From Ferruginibacter sp050611725 (GTDB taxonomy: Bacteria; Bacteroidota; Bacteroidia; Chitinophagales; Chitinophagaceae): DNA of 64,000 nucleotides. The stretch is from NCBI RefSeq assembly GCF_050611725.1, contig NZ_JBODJB010000001.1, positions 434,001 through 498,000 on the forward strand, written 5' to 3'. Of this stretch, positions 35,050-44,014 are shown one piece after another. Both the position numbers and the translations under genes were made by a program. Position 1 is the stretch's first letter. Every line of letters begins with the position of its first letter. The notes beneath the pieces were generated by a model. The model was given only the letters and a program-made list of their open reading frames with translations. It did no database searches and was not told the DNA's origin.

Positions 35050-36327
35050 ATGGCAGGGATCACCATTTTAGCAATTTTACTTTCATTGATATTTATCGGA
35101 TTTTTTTCCGGTATAGAGATCGCTTTTGTATCGGCCAATAAACTTTCTATAGAATTAAGAAAAAAACAAGGCACTTTCAGCGGTAAAACATGGGGCGAAT
35201 ATGCAGAACATCCTGCCCGTTTCATCGGCACCACATTGGTTGGCTTTAATATCTTACTGGTAGTTTATGGATTGCTGTGGAGTAGCTTTATGGCTCCTTT
35301 TTGGGATCTCAAATTCTGGAAAGGCTTTAACACCAACAATCCTTATGTTCGACTTGTAGTTGAAACAATCATCTCTACATTCTGTTTACTATTTTTCGAA
35401 TTTATTTTTAAAGCATTCTTTAGAGCTAAGAACGACAGTATTTTAAGCAATGGTTTTCTTACATACATCGTTAGTTTCTTCTTCGCCGCATTTTCGGGCA
35501 TTGCTACTTTCTTTGTTGATATTGCAGAATGGATATTAAAATATTTGTTCAATGTGAAGATCAACGAAAAGAAAGACGCTTTTTCTAAAATAGATCTGGA
35601 ACATTTTATTCATCAAAGTAAAAGCCATGATGAAGAAGACTCCGGAGAGATCAATAAAGAATTATTTGAAAATGCTTTATCATTAAGTGAGATCAAAATT
35701 CGTGAATGCCTGGTGCCACGTAAAGAAATCGAAGGCGTAGATATCAATACGGATATTGAAACTGTGAAGAACAAATTCATCAGTACAAGATTGAGCAAGT
35801 TGGTTGTATATGAAAAAAATATTGATTCCATTGCAGGCTATGTTCATCAACTAGATATATTCAAAAATCCAAACAGCATCAGAGACATTCTTTTAAAAAT
35901 ACCGACCATTCCGGAAAGTATGAATGTAACCGACCTCATGAATAAATTCAGCCGTGAAAGAAAAAGCATTGCCTGGGTGATAGATGAATTTGGCGGTACA
36001 GCAGGCATTGTAACGATGGAAGACTTGCTGGAAGAGATCTTCGGCGATATCAACGATGAATACGATACGGAAGAATTTGTAGAAAAACAATTGTCTGTAA
36101 ATGAATTTATTTTCAGCGGAAGAATAGAACTCGACTTCATTACCGAAAAATACGACCTTGAATTTCCGGACAGTGAAGGAACAGAAACACTCAGCGGCTT
36201 CATCATTCAAAACAGAGATGAGATTCCTACTGCAAAAGAAACTTTCACTGTAGGCAATTATCAATTCGATATTTTAAGTGTCAGCGACACCAGAATTGAA
36301 ACGGTTAAACTGAAAGTTTTAAAATAA
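35050..36327 (+). CDS. CNNM/CBS-domain membrane protein (CorC/HlyC family)
   Basis: 425 residues. The N-terminal CNNM domain has three or four membrane segments (ITILAILLSLIFIGFFSGIEIAFVSANKLSIELR start, about residues 1-170), followed by a CBS pair (IRECLVPRKEIEGVDINTDIETV...KLVVYEKNIDSIAGYVHQLDIF; SMNVTDLMNKFSRERKSIAWVIDEFGGTAGIVTMEDLLEEIFGDINDEYD) and a C-terminal CorC/HlyC domain. The family is linked to magnesium or cobalt transport, and GldE of gliding bacteria belongs to it. The typical GldE neighbours are absent, so I leave it unnamed. Confidence 0.9.
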   Translation: MAGITILAILLSLIFIGFFSGIEIAFVSANKLSIELRKKQGTFSGKTWGEYAEHPARFIGTTLVGFNILLVVYGLLWSSFMAPFWDLKFWKGFNTNNPYVRLVVETIISTFCLLFFEFIFKAFFRAKNDSILSNGFLTYIVSFFFAAFSGIATFFVDIAEWILKYLFNVKINEKKDAFSKIDLEHFIHQSKSHDEEDSGEINKELFENALSLSEIKIRECLVPRKEIEGVDINTDIETVKNKFISTRLSKLVVYEKNIDSIAGYVHQLDIFKNPNSIRDILLKIPTIPESMNVTDLMNKFSRERKSIAWVIDEFGGTAGIVTMEDLLEEIFGDINDEYDTEEFVEKQLSVNEFIFSGRIELDFITEKYDLEFPDSEGTETLSGFIIQNRDEIPTAKETFTVGNYQFDILSVSDTRIETVKLKVLK

Positions 36328-36340
36328 ACTTTTCTCTCAG

Positions 36341-37402
36341 ATGAACATTGCCGTTAATACCAGAAGCTTTTCTAAAAAAAACAATTCGGGCAATGATATT
36401 GAACAAATCTTGATAGCGCTTGCAAAAGCTAACCCTCAGCATCAATTTGTTTTTTTTATAAATAAAGAACTTGAAATAACAAAAAATATAACACTGATAT
36501 CTACCAAAGCATCAGTAAATGTTATATCGGAAAAACTGTGGCATAGTATACAACTACCTGCTTTATTAAAAAAACACAAAGCAGATATGGTAATACACAT
36601 TAATACCATCAACACAACATCTACTTCAATACCACAGTTGCACTTTATAAATATGCAGCCGAAAGGAACTAAAAGAAATATTTCGGAAACACTTCATCAA
36701 TCAAAAAAAATAATCACTTCTTCACAAAGCTTCAAAACTTTGCTTACGACGCAATATAAAATTGCCGATGAAAAAGTAGCCCTAGTATATGCTTCAGCTG
36801 ACAGCAGATTTTCTCCGGTTGATTGGAAAGAAAAACAAAGCATTTTAAAAAAATATTCAGCCGAAAAAGAATATTTTTTATTTATTGAAGAAGATCAGAC
36901 CGAAGAAGAATTGGTGCAACTTTTAAAAGCATTTTCTATTTTTAAAAAATGGCAAAAGAGTAATCTACAAATGATTATTGCTTACCAAAAAGCTCATTTG
37001 CCTGAACCTTTCCTAAAAAGTTTAAAGAATTATAAATACAAAGATGAGGTGCTGCTCATCAACTTTGATGAGGCAATGCTACCTGAAATAACAAAAGCCG
37101 CCTATTGTTGTATTCACTTTAACGACAATAGTAGTTATCTTTCTTTGTTACAAAATTTGCGATCCGGCGTACCGGTTATCACTACCGAAAACGACCTGAC
37201 GAAAGAGATCTGCGGAAAGGCGGCTTTATATAGTCCTGTTGGTAATTTAAATGATATCGCTAAAAATATGATCCTCATTTATAAAGACGAAACCCTTAGA
37301 AATGAACTGATTGAGAACGGAACTGCACAACTGCAATTGCTTAATACCAATAAGCCCCTAACTACCCTGATGTTACAGCTTGAAGCAACATTGCAAGCAT
37401 AA
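36341..37402 (+). CDS. Glycosyltransferase family 4-like protein
   Basis: 353 residues, soluble. The N-terminal half (MNIAVNTRSFSKKNNSGNDIEQILIALAKANPQHQFVFFI) and the C-terminal half (YCCIHFNDNSSYLSLLQNLRSGVPVITTENDLTKEICGKAALYSPVGNLNDIAKNMILIYKDETLRNELIENG) follow the GT-B pattern of GT4, with the usual EA(L)xxGxPVI segment reduced to LLQNLRSGVPVI. The degenerate E-x7-E motif is notable, so the enzyme may use an unusual donor. It begins 13 bp after the CNNM gene and ends 36 bp before gldC. Confidence 0.8.
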   Translation: MNIAVNTRSFSKKNNSGNDIEQILIALAKANPQHQFVFFINKELEITKNITLISTKASVNVISEKLWHSIQLPALLKKHKADMVIHINTINTTSTSIPQLHFINMQPKGTKRNISETLHQSKKIITSSQSFKTLLTTQYKIADEKVALVYASADSRFSPVDWKEKQSILKKYSAEKEYFLFIEEDQTEEELVQLLKAFSIFKKWQKSNLQMIIAYQKAHLPEPFLKSLKNYKYKDEVLLINFDEAMLPEITKAAYCCIHFNDNSSYLSLLQNLRSGVPVITTENDLTKEICGKAALYSPVGNLNDIAKNMILIYKDETLRNELIENGTAQLQLLNTNKPLTTLMLQLEATLQA

Positions 37403-37408
37403 ACCGAT

Positions 37409-37416
37409 TATCTTTG
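37409..37416 (+). promoter_or_regulatory. Candidate -7 element of gldC
   Basis: TATCTTTG (TAnnTTTG), 22 bp before the gldC ATG; a TTG at 37391 gives a short 15-bp spacer. Confidence 0.45.
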
Positions 37417-37438
37417 CAACCCAATTATTAAATTATTT

Positions 37439-37783
37439 ATGGATAAATCAACAATAACGATAGATGTTCATTTAGACGCCAATAAAGTACCCGAACAATT
37501 AACCTGGGATGCCACAGGCAGCACAGCAGAATCTGTCCAAAAAGCAAAAGCAATGTGTTTGGCTTTTTGGGATGGAGCCGATAAAACTGCACTTCGTATC
37601 GACCTTTGGACAAAAGATATGATGATGGATGAAATGGCGGATTTTTATTATCAGATGATGATGACAATGGCAGACACTTTTAAAAGAGCTACTAAGCAGG
37701 AAGAACTTTCTGCAGACATGAAAAAATTTGCGAAAGAATTTTTTGATAAATTCAGAGCGATACAAATGAAGGAACAACAATAG
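37439..37783 (+). CDS. gldC: Gliding motility protein GldC
   Basis: 114 residues, cytoplasmic. ITIDVHLDANKVPEQLTWDATG and RIDLWTKDMMMDEMADFYYQMMMTMADTFKRAT match the GldC pattern known from Flavobacterium, where gldC is needed for full gliding. Its exact role is unclear and it is kept in many non-gliding members. The usual neighbour gldB is not beside it here. The following 117-bp spacer is full of degenerate repeats. Confidence 0.88.
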   Translation: MDKSTITIDVHLDANKVPEQLTWDATGSTAESVQKAKAMCLAFWDGADKTALRIDLWTKDMMMDEMADFYYQMMMTMADTFKRATKQEELSADMKKFAKEFFDKFRAIQMKEQQ

Positions 37784-37866
37784 AAGCTTCATGCCACAAA
37801 CTTCAAGTGACAAGTATAAACTTTGAAGCATCTTGCTTTTCCCTTGCAGCTTGTATCTTGAGGCTC
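37784..37866. repeat. Degenerate GCTTG/CTTGAAG-type repeats between gldC and the yqeY-like gene
   Basis: Units AAGCTTCATGC (also at 16455-16465), ACTTCAAGTGACAAG and CTTGCAGCTTGTATCTTGAGGC lie in partly opposite orientation and could fold. 37843-37855 recurs inverted at 25499-25511. Confidence 0.72.
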
Positions 37867-37900
37867 AATTATTCAGTAACAATATATAAATCTACACACA

Positions 37901-38353
37901 ATGAGTTTAGAACTTAAAATAATGGCTGAGATGAAGGAAGCCATGAAAAGTAAGAACGAAGGCGTATTACGTGGTTTACGTGCCATCAAAGCAGAGATCA
38001 TTAAAGCAAAAACAGAACCGGGAGCCGGAGGAGAGATTGATGAAGCTACCGAACAAAAGTTTTTACAAAAGATGATGAAGCAACGTAAAGATTCTTTAGA
38101 TATCTTCGAAAAACAAGGAAGAGCAGATCTTGCAGAAAAAGAAAAAGAAGAAATGGCTGTAATAGAAAAATTTCTTCCTAAACAATTAAGCGAAGCTGAA
38201 ATTAAAGATGCAGTGGCTAAGATCATTACAGAAACCGGGGCCGCCTCTCCTGCCGATATGGGCAAAGTAATGGGTGTGGCAAGTAAACAACTGGCCGGAC
38301 TGGCAGATGGAAAGACCATCAGTAATATTGTAAAAGAACTATTAAGCAAATAA
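37901..38353 (+). CDS. GatB/YqeY domain protein
   Basis: 150 residues, the typical length of YqeY. MKEAMKSKNEGVLRGLRAIKAEIIKAKTEPG, MMKQRKDSLDIFEKQGRADLAEKEKEEMAVIEKFLPKQLSEAEI and ADMGKVMGVASKQLAGLADGKTISNIVKELL match the family. YqeY resembles the tRNA-binding tail of GatB and has no firm function. It ends ten bases before the cvpA start. Confidence 0.93.
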   Translation: MSLELKIMAEMKEAMKSKNEGVLRGLRAIKAEIIKAKTEPGAGGEIDEATEQKFLQKMMKQRKDSLDIFEKQGRADLAEKEKEEMAVIEKFLPKQLSEAEIKDAVAKIITETGAASPADMGKVMGVASKQLAGLADGKTISNIVKELLSK

Positions 38354-38363
38354 ACGCTGAGGT

Positions 38364-38897
38364 TTGATCGATATACTGTTTGCAATATTAATGGTGATGG
38401 CAATTATTAAAGGCTATCAAAAAGGGCTAATTGTTGCCCTTTTTTCTGTTGCTGCATTTATAATCGGTATTGCTGCAGCTGTAAAACTTTCCGCAGTTGT
38501 TGCCGGTTATTTACAAGATCATACTTCTGTATCGGGTAAATGGTTACCTGTTATTTCTTTTGCAGTTGTATTTCTCGGTATTATTCTTTTGGTGAGATTG
38601 GGAGCCAAGTTGGTTGAAAGAACTGTTCAAATGGCATTACTTGGTTGGGTGAACAGGATCGGTGGTATTCTTTTATACGCAGTACTGTATACGATCATTT
38701 TTAGTATTCTGCTGTTTTACGCAGAAAAAATTCATCTGATCGAAACAAATACCATACAATCTTCACAAACCTACCCATATGTAAAGCCATGGGCTCCAAA
38801 AATACTCGATGGATTCGGTAGAGTAATCCCGATATTTAAAGGTATGTTTGCCGAGTTGGAAAGTTTTTTTTCGGGTGTATCCAACAAAATTTCTTAA
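38364..38897 (+). CDS. CvpA-family membrane protein
   Basis: 177 residues with four membrane segments (IDILFAILMVMAIIKGYQKGLIVALFSVAAFIIGIAAAVKL; WLPVISFAVVFLGIILLVRLGAKLVE; LGWVNRIGGILLYAVLYTIIFSILLF), the CvpA layout. The family was named for colicin V production and has been tied to envelope function. The start is a TTG at 38364 preceded by GAGG, since an in-frame stop lies two codons upstream. It is probably coupled to the yqeY-like gene. Confidence 0.88.
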   Translation: MIDILFAILMVMAIIKGYQKGLIVALFSVAAFIIGIAAAVKLSAVVAGYLQDHTSVSGKWLPVISFAVVFLGIILLVRLGAKLVERTVQMALLGWVNRIGGILLYAVLYTIIFSILLFYAEKIHLIETNTIQSSQTYPYVKPWAPKILDGFGRVIPIFKGMFAELESFFSGVSNKIS

Positions 38898-38992
38898 TAA
38901 GTGCGAAGCGTTATCTTATTTAATGTAATTTTAGCCCGATTCATTATTTTAGCATATAGTTAAATACTGTATCTTATACATAGTTACTGCTA

Positions 38993-39748
38993 ATGAGCTA
39001 CGAAATAAAACAAGACGGGAAATATAAATTTATTGAAGAGGGTAATGGGGAGCCGCTCATGTTGCTGCATGGGCTTTTTGGCGCATTAAGTAATTTTAAG
39101 GACCTTATTGATCATTTCAGTAAAACACATAAGGTAGTGGTACCTATGTTACCACTCTTAGAACTTGATCTTTTACATACTTCGGTCGGCGGCTTACAAA
39201 AATTCGTCAGGAATTTTATTGAGCATCGTAACTACAACAATATAAACTTACTTGGTAATTCTTTAGGAGGGCATGTTGCTTTAGTGCATGTACTTAAAAA
39301 TCCCGATTGTATTAAATCAGTCATACTAACCGGCAGTTCGGGTTTGTTTGAAAATGGTATGGGAGATTCGTATCCTAAACGTGGAGATAAAGAGTATATG
39401 CGTAAAAAAGCAGAGCTAACTTTTTACGATCCTAAAATGGTTACGGAAGAATTATTGGACGAAATTTTTGAAATTACCAACAACCGTTTGAAAGCAATTA
39501 AGATCATTGCACTGGCAAAAAGCGCTATCCGTAATAATCTTGGAGAAGAATTGAACCAGATAAAACAACCAACCTGTTTAATTTGGGGAGCCAATGATAA
39601 TATCACTCCACCATTTGTTGGAAAAGAGTTTAATAAGTTGATTCCTAATAGCGAATTGCACTTTATAGATAAGTGCGGCCACGCCCCCATGATGGAAGTA
39701 CCTCATGAGTTTAACAGAATATTAGGGGATTTTTTAGCAAAAATATAA
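38993..39748 (+). CDS. Alpha/beta hydrolase
   Basis: 251 residues, cytoplasmic. Oxyanion segment MLLHGLFGALSNF, nucleophile elbow GNSLGGH (Ser), acid in IWGANDNITPP (Asp) and His in DKCGHAPMMEVPHEFN complete the triad. The substrate is unknown. It is followed by the CBS-domain, Omp85 and nadK genes; as I recall, an alpha/beta hydrolase-CBS-nadK order recurs in this phylum. Confidence 0.9.
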   Translation: MSYEIKQDGKYKFIEEGNGEPLMLLHGLFGALSNFKDLIDHFSKTHKVVVPMLPLLELDLLHTSVGGLQKFVRNFIEHRNYNNINLLGNSLGGHVALVHVLKNPDCIKSVILTGSSGLFENGMGDSYPKRGDKEYMRKKAELTFYDPKMVTEELLDEIFEITNNRLKAIKIIALAKSAIRNNLGEELNQIKQPTCLIWGANDNITPPFVGKEFNKLIPNSELHFIDKCGHAPMMEVPHEFNRILGDFLAKI

Positions 39749-39829
39749 TAGTGCCAAACAACATTTTGGTTGATTTTTACGTCTAAGTAATAAATCGGTT
39801 GAAACAAACCTTAAAAGCAAGTACAGTAA

Positions 39830-40492
39830 ATGCTTACAGCTGACCTCATAAATAATAATATTCCTCAACTTACACTACAGGATAGTGTTAGTAAAGCTAT
39901 GCAGCTGATCAATGATTTCAGAGTTACACACTTACCTGTTGTTGCTGATGATAAATATCTCGGTTTAATTAGTGAAGACGATCTGCTGGATGCTGAAGAC
40001 ACAAAATTGACAATTGAAACCTTGCAGGAAAATTTCATCACCGCATCTATTACCGATAAAGAACATTTTTTAAACGCAGTTAATTACAGTATTAAAATAG
40101 ATTCTACAGTTGTGCCAATTGTAAACAAAGAGGCAGAACTCATTGGTGTTATTACAACTGCCGATCTATTAAAAACATTGGGCAACTTTTCAGGAGCTAA
40201 TGAAATTGGCGGTATCATTGTACTGGAAATGGAACGTACTCAATTTGCCATTTCCGAAATCAGCAGAATTGTTGAAAGCAATGATGCTACTATTTTGCAC
40301 CTTAATACCACTGTTGATCCTGAAACAGGCAAACTGACGGTAACCTTGCATCTCAACAAAAAAGAGATCGCAGCCATCATCGCTTCTTTTGAAAGATATG
40401 AATATGATGTCGCTTTTACTTTCGGTAACGAAAGCTTCGGACAGGAAATAGAAAGCAACTATCAACATTTAATGACATATCTGGACATTTAA
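39830..40492 (+). CDS. CBS-domain protein with C-terminal ACT-like region
   Basis: 220 residues. Two CBS motifs fill residues 1-125 (ISVSKAM-type SVSKAMQLINDFRVTHLPVVADDKYLGLISEDDLLD; IDSTVVPIVNKEAELIGVITTADLLKTLG). Residues 130-220 look like an ACT-like fold (GGIIVLEMERTQFAISEISRIVESNDATILHLNTTVDPETGKLTVTLHLN). It probably binds a nucleotide or amino acid as a regulatory protein. It lies upstream of the Omp85-like gene and nadK. Confidence 0.88.
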   Translation: MLTADLINNNIPQLTLQDSVSKAMQLINDFRVTHLPVVADDKYLGLISEDDLLDAEDTKLTIETLQENFITASITDKEHFLNAVNYSIKIDSTVVPIVNKEAELIGVITTADLLKTLGNFSGANEIGGIIVLEMERTQFAISEISRIVESNDATILHLNTTVDPETGKLTVTLHLNKKEIAAIIASFERYEYDVAFTFGNESFGQEIESNYQHLMTYLDI

Positions 40493-40553
40493 CTTCAACT
40501 CGGCAATAAAACAGCTACTTTTACAATCGTTCAAAAAAGGAAGGATTGGCTTA

Positions 40554-42002
40554 ATGAGTTTTATCAAAAAAATATTTCGGTTTTCTATTACCATCGTTTT
40601 TGTTTGTATTGCTTCAAAAGCAAGCAGTCAACTCATCTCCAATGCTATTACTCCCGATGCTACAGAACTTGATACACTAATAAAAAAGATCCAGGTCAGA
40701 AAAATATTTGTTACAGGGAATAAAAAAACAAAGAGCTACATCATCAGCAGAGAAATGCAGATAAAGGAAGGCGACTCCATTCCTGTTGTTTTACTTAAAA
40801 AAAGAATAGATGATGCCCGTAGATTTGTTTACAACACTACCTTATTTAATGAAGTAACGGTAAAGGTTGATACTTTATCGAACGACCAGATAGATATTAC
40901 GACAGAAGTAAAGGAACGATGGTATATTTTTCCTCTTCCGCAATTTCAACTGGTAGATAGAAGTATTAGTGATTGGATCAATAACCATGATGCCGATCTG
41001 GAAAGAGTAAATTACGGGATAAAGTTTGTTCATTATAATTTAACCGGAAGAAGAGATCAGCTCAGACTTACAGCACTGAATGGCTTTTCCCGTTCACTAA
41101 GTTTTTCTTATACACAGCCTTATAGCAACAAAGCACTTACTGAAGGATTCTCGATCAGTTCAGGTTTTGTACAAACAAGAGAATTGGCTTTTAGAACTTC
41201 CTACAACAATAAACTGCTTGTATTCCGTCCCGGGGGATTCATCAACAAACTGTGGTTATTGAGTGCAGTTTATATAAAAAGACAAGGAGTAAAGAATAGA
41301 TACTCACTTGGCATTACCTATTCTAATCTTGCTGTTCCCGATTCTATCCCAACAAAATATAATCCAAACTTTTTCAATAGTACGGCTGCAAGACAACACC
41401 TTTTCGATTTCTCTTTTGCTTATCAATATGTTGATGTTGACAATATTGCTTATCCGCTTATTGGTGATAATTATTTTGCTACCGTTGTTAAAAGAGGCTT
41501 CGGGTTTAATGGAGGAGTTAACCTACTGCAATTTGAGGCAGGTGCCAGCAAATACATACACCTACGTAGAGGCTGGTACCTCAGTCTTTTATCTGCTGCC
41601 AAAATAAAATTACCTTTTGAACAGGCATTTATCAATCAAAGAGCATTGGGTTATGGTGAAGTTTTTTTAAGAGGTATGGAAAACTATGTGGTGGACGGCG
41701 TTGTGTATGCATTGGCAAAAAATACATTGAAGAAGAAAATTGTATCATTCAAAATAAACCTGCCGATAAAATCGAAAACATTTAACAAAATACCGGTTAC
41801 TATTTTTGCAAAAACGTATAGCGATATCGGTTATGTTTACAACAAATTACAGTACGACACCTACTTTAATAAGAGGTTCTTATACACCGGTGGGTTTGGA
41901 ATCGATGTACTGACAGTATATGATTCGAGCCTGAAGCTTGAATATAGTTTTAACCAATTAGGCGAAAACGGGTTATTTTTACGTTTTCAAACGGGATTCT
42001 AA
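40554..42002 (+). CDS. Short Omp85-type outer-membrane protein (POTRA plus barrel)
   Basis: 482 residues with a signal peptide (FSITIVFVCIASKASSQ). One POTRA-like domain (IQVRKIFVTGNKKTKSYIISREMQIKEGDSIPVVLLKKRIDDARRFVYNTTLFNEVTVKVD, residues 45-125) is followed by a predicted barrel. It is shorter than BamA, which has five POTRAs and about 800 residues, so it is not the main BamA. It resembles the single-POTRA D15-like proteins of Bacteroidota, which may insert or secrete specific proteins. It is followed by nadK. Confidence 0.82.
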   Translation: MSFIKKIFRFSITIVFVCIASKASSQLISNAITPDATELDTLIKKIQVRKIFVTGNKKTKSYIISREMQIKEGDSIPVVLLKKRIDDARRFVYNTTLFNEVTVKVDTLSNDQIDITTEVKERWYIFPLPQFQLVDRSISDWINNHDADLERVNYGIKFVHYNLTGRRDQLRLTALNGFSRSLSFSYTQPYSNKALTEGFSISSGFVQTRELAFRTSYNNKLLVFRPGGFINKLWLLSAVYIKRQGVKNRYSLGITYSNLAVPDSIPTKYNPNFFNSTAARQHLFDFSFAYQYVDVDNIAYPLIGDNYFATVVKRGFGFNGGVNLLQFEAGASKYIHLRRGWYLSLLSAAKIKLPFEQAFINQRALGYGEVFLRGMENYVVDGVVYALAKNTLKKKIVSFKINLPIKSKTFNKIPVTIFAKTYSDIGYVYNKLQYDTYFNKRFLYTGGFGIDVLTVYDSSLKLEYSFNQLGENGLFLRFQTGF

Positions 42003-42010
42003 ATTCAATT

Positions 42011-42048
42011 AACCACATAGACATCTAAGGCAGATAGTGCCCTGTGGT
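42011..42048. repeat. Small nested inverted repeat before nadK
   Basis: ACCACA...GGCA, GATAG, TGCC...TGTGGT forms a nested weak hairpin just upstream of the nadK start; it is of the ACCACATAG-type repeat. Confidence 0.5.
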
Positions 42049-42066
42049 CATATTAAATCGTTTATA

Positions 42067-42945
42067 ATGAGAATAGCCATTTATAGCAGAGGTATTGAAA
42101 ATAATCAGCATCATGATATAGAAGCGTTTTTAGAAGAGCTGGATGCCAATAAAGTGGAAGCTGTTTTTTCGCAGGATTTTTTCAATAAATTTTATTCATC
42201 GGTAAAGATGAAAGGGAAGTATTCCACTTTTAGTTCATCAGATGATCTGGATGATTCAATAGATTGTATCATTAGTTTGGGTGGAGATGGAACTTTATTG
42301 GATACGGTAACATTGGTAAAAGATAAAGCCATTCCTGTACTTGGTATCAACTACGGTCGTTTAGGATTTTTGGCGAATATTGGTAAAGAAGAATTGCATT
42401 CCGCCATTGAAGCGTTGGTTGAAAGAACATATGTATTGGATAAAAGAACATTGATACATTTAGACGCCAACATCCCTGTGTTTGATGGAATGCCTTATGC
42501 ATTGAATGAATTTACGTTGCAGAAAAAAGATTCTTCGTCAATGATAAAAATTCATACTTATCTGAATGGCGAATTTTTAAATACCTATTGGGCAGATGGT
42601 TTAATTGTTGCCACTCCTACCGGCTCTACGGGTTATTCATTAAGTTGTAACGGACCAATTGTTTTCCCGGACAGTGGTAGTTTTGTGATCACTCCTGTTG
42701 CACCGCATAATTTAAATATTCGTCCTATTGTTGTTCCCGATAATAATATCATTTCTTTTGAAGTAGAAGGCCGTACAGATTCTTTCATCTGTACACTCGA
42801 CAGTAGAAGAATGGTGGTACCTAAAGAAGTACAACTTGCTGTTAAAAAAGAAACTTTCGAAATAAGCCTTATTCGTTTGAATGAAAATAATTTTTTACAA
42901 ACGCTGAGGAATAAGCTGTCATGGGGGTTAGATGTGAGGAATTAA
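42067..42945 (+). CDS. nadK: NAD kinase
   Basis: 292 residues from the ATG at 42067 (MRIAIYSRGIENNQ); the GTG at 42037 lies in the hairpin and adds unrelated sequence. SLGGDGTLLDTV (GGDG motif), LGINYGRLGFLANI, ALNEFTLQK and DGLIVATPTGSTGYSLSCNGPIV are diagnostic. It phosphorylates NAD to NADP. Confidence 0.97.
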   Translation: MRIAIYSRGIENNQHHDIEAFLEELDANKVEAVFSQDFFNKFYSSVKMKGKYSTFSSSDDLDDSIDCIISLGGDGTLLDTVTLVKDKAIPVLGINYGRLGFLANIGKEELHSAIEALVERTYVLDKRTLIHLDANIPVFDGMPYALNEFTLQKKDSSSMIKIHTYLNGEFLNTYWADGLIVATPTGSTGYSLSCNGPIVFPDSGSFVITPVAPHNLNIRPIVVPDNNIISFEVEGRTDSFICTLDSRRMVVPKEVQLAVKKETFEISLIRLNENNFLQTLRNKLSWGLDVRN

Positions 42946-42989
42946 AAATGTCAATTAAATAGAAATACAAAATGAAAGATTAATTGCGT

Positions 42990-43640
42990 TTAGTTTTTAA
43001 ATTTATATCCTACACTTAACCATATTTGAGCATCTAAATGACCTATATTATTTTTTTCTGAAGCAATCTTGTCAAATGTTGAATAATAAACTCCATACCC
43101 TAGCCCAAGTTTAGCATCAATAACAATCTTATTACCAAAGAAATAGGCTGCACCCAAACTTCCACCCACTCTTAATGAATGTCCTTCAAAATCTCTGGAT
43201 GGATATCCCAAATATCCACCACTGCCAAATGTTGTACCTGTCGTTTGAATAATTCTTTTAAATGAACCCATATACCCTCCGCCATAAAAGTTCGTTTTGT
43301 TTGTTCGTGGAATATCGAAATAATGCCTTAAAGCTATAAGTGCTCCTTGATACTCGTAATAATCAGTAAAAATAAAATCCTTAGCTCTCCCTTTTACAAT
43401 AGATAACTCAATGCTGTTATTCTCATTGAACATTTTCTCTACTGAGATTGCCGGATATCTCATTATCAGATTTAGAAGATTTGTTTTAACAACAAAACCT
43501 TCTTTAGTTATTTTTTCTCCCTGTTTCCCATGCAATCCAGATAACAGAAGATCAGAACTAAACAGTTTCACCTGCCCTTGTGCAGTTAAGCAAAAAATAG
43601 AGAATAAAATGATAGTAACAACTACTTTAGTAAAATGCAT
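42990..43640 (-). CDS. Outer-membrane beta-barrel protein (DUF3575-like)
   Basis: 216 residues with a signal peptide (MHFTKVVVTIILFSIFCLTAQGQ). VVKTNLLNLIMRYPAISVEKMFNENNSIELSIVKG and GALIALRHYFDIP resemble DUF3575-type barrels; GHSLRVGGSLGAAYFFGNKIVIDAKLGLGYGVYYS and LSVGYKFKN supply the last strands, ending in an aromatic-aliphatic pattern. The function is unknown. It converges on nadK and stands alone. Confidence 0.75.
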   Translation of the reverse strand: MHFTKVVVTIILFSIFCLTAQGQVKLFSSDLLLSGLHGKQGEKITKEGFVVKTNLLNLIMRYPAISVEKMFNENNSIELSIVKGRAKDFIFTDYYEYQGALIALRHYFDIPRTNKTNFYGGGYMGSFKRIIQTTGTTFGSGGYLGYPSRDFEGHSLRVGGSLGAAYFFGNKIVIDAKLGLGYGVYYSTFDKIASEKNNIGHLDAQIWLSVGYKFKN

Positions 43641-44014
43641 TTGTGAAGTTTAAAATGAGAGAAAATCGTTCCTTTTACAATAAGAAGAACCTATTCAGCA
43701 GGAGGCAGCGTGGTAATCGTAAATATAGTATTGCGTATGCTGTGGCTGACGCCGATATCAACCCGATTGCATTTTATGATGTAATGTTTACGCATACTAG
43801 TTTGCAAGTCGTACAAAATGAAGGCAAAGTTGCATCACGTGAAAATTATTTTTAACAATAAGTATATAGGGTGCTTTTTCTTCTATCCCATCATAAGTAA
43901 TAAGCTGTCTAAAAATGGTTTTAAGAGACCGTATTAGTTCATATTTATATTTTTTTTAGCATAACAAAACCCCATTTGCACCGTTTTAAAGAAACAATGC
44001 TTTATTTTGCAAAC
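43641..44014. other. Gene-free spacer
   Basis: A 374-bp spacer between two divergent outer-membrane barrel genes. A 66- to 70-codon plus-strand frame (43643-43855) has no recognisable similarity or start signal. A TTTG (43975-43978) and TTATTTTG (44002-44009), spaced 23 bp, may be the promoter of the PorG-like gene. I see nothing else. Confidence 0.5.

Noticed and set aside
35343..36264. Minus-strand frames opposite the CNNM/CBS gene
   Set aside because: Shadow frames with no start signals; the plus-strand protein is clearly conserved.
35050..36327. Naming the CNNM/CBS protein gldE because gldC is nearby
   Set aside because: A glycosyltransferase lies between them, and the neighbours I associate with gldE (ssb, gldD) are absent; many paralogues of this family exist.
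40554..42002. Calling the Omp85-type protein BamA
   Set aside because: It has one POTRA domain and 482 residues, far short of BamA.
14941..42048. Interpreting the degenerate repeats as a CRISPR array
   Set aside because: The units are short, imperfect, in both orientations, scattered singly or in pairs, without regular spacers or cas genes.
43643..43855. A 66- to 70-codon plus-strand frame in the spacer between two barrel genes
   Set aside because: The first start is GTG, there is no ribosome site or recognisable domain, and the composition resembles translated spacer; I list the region as gene-free.
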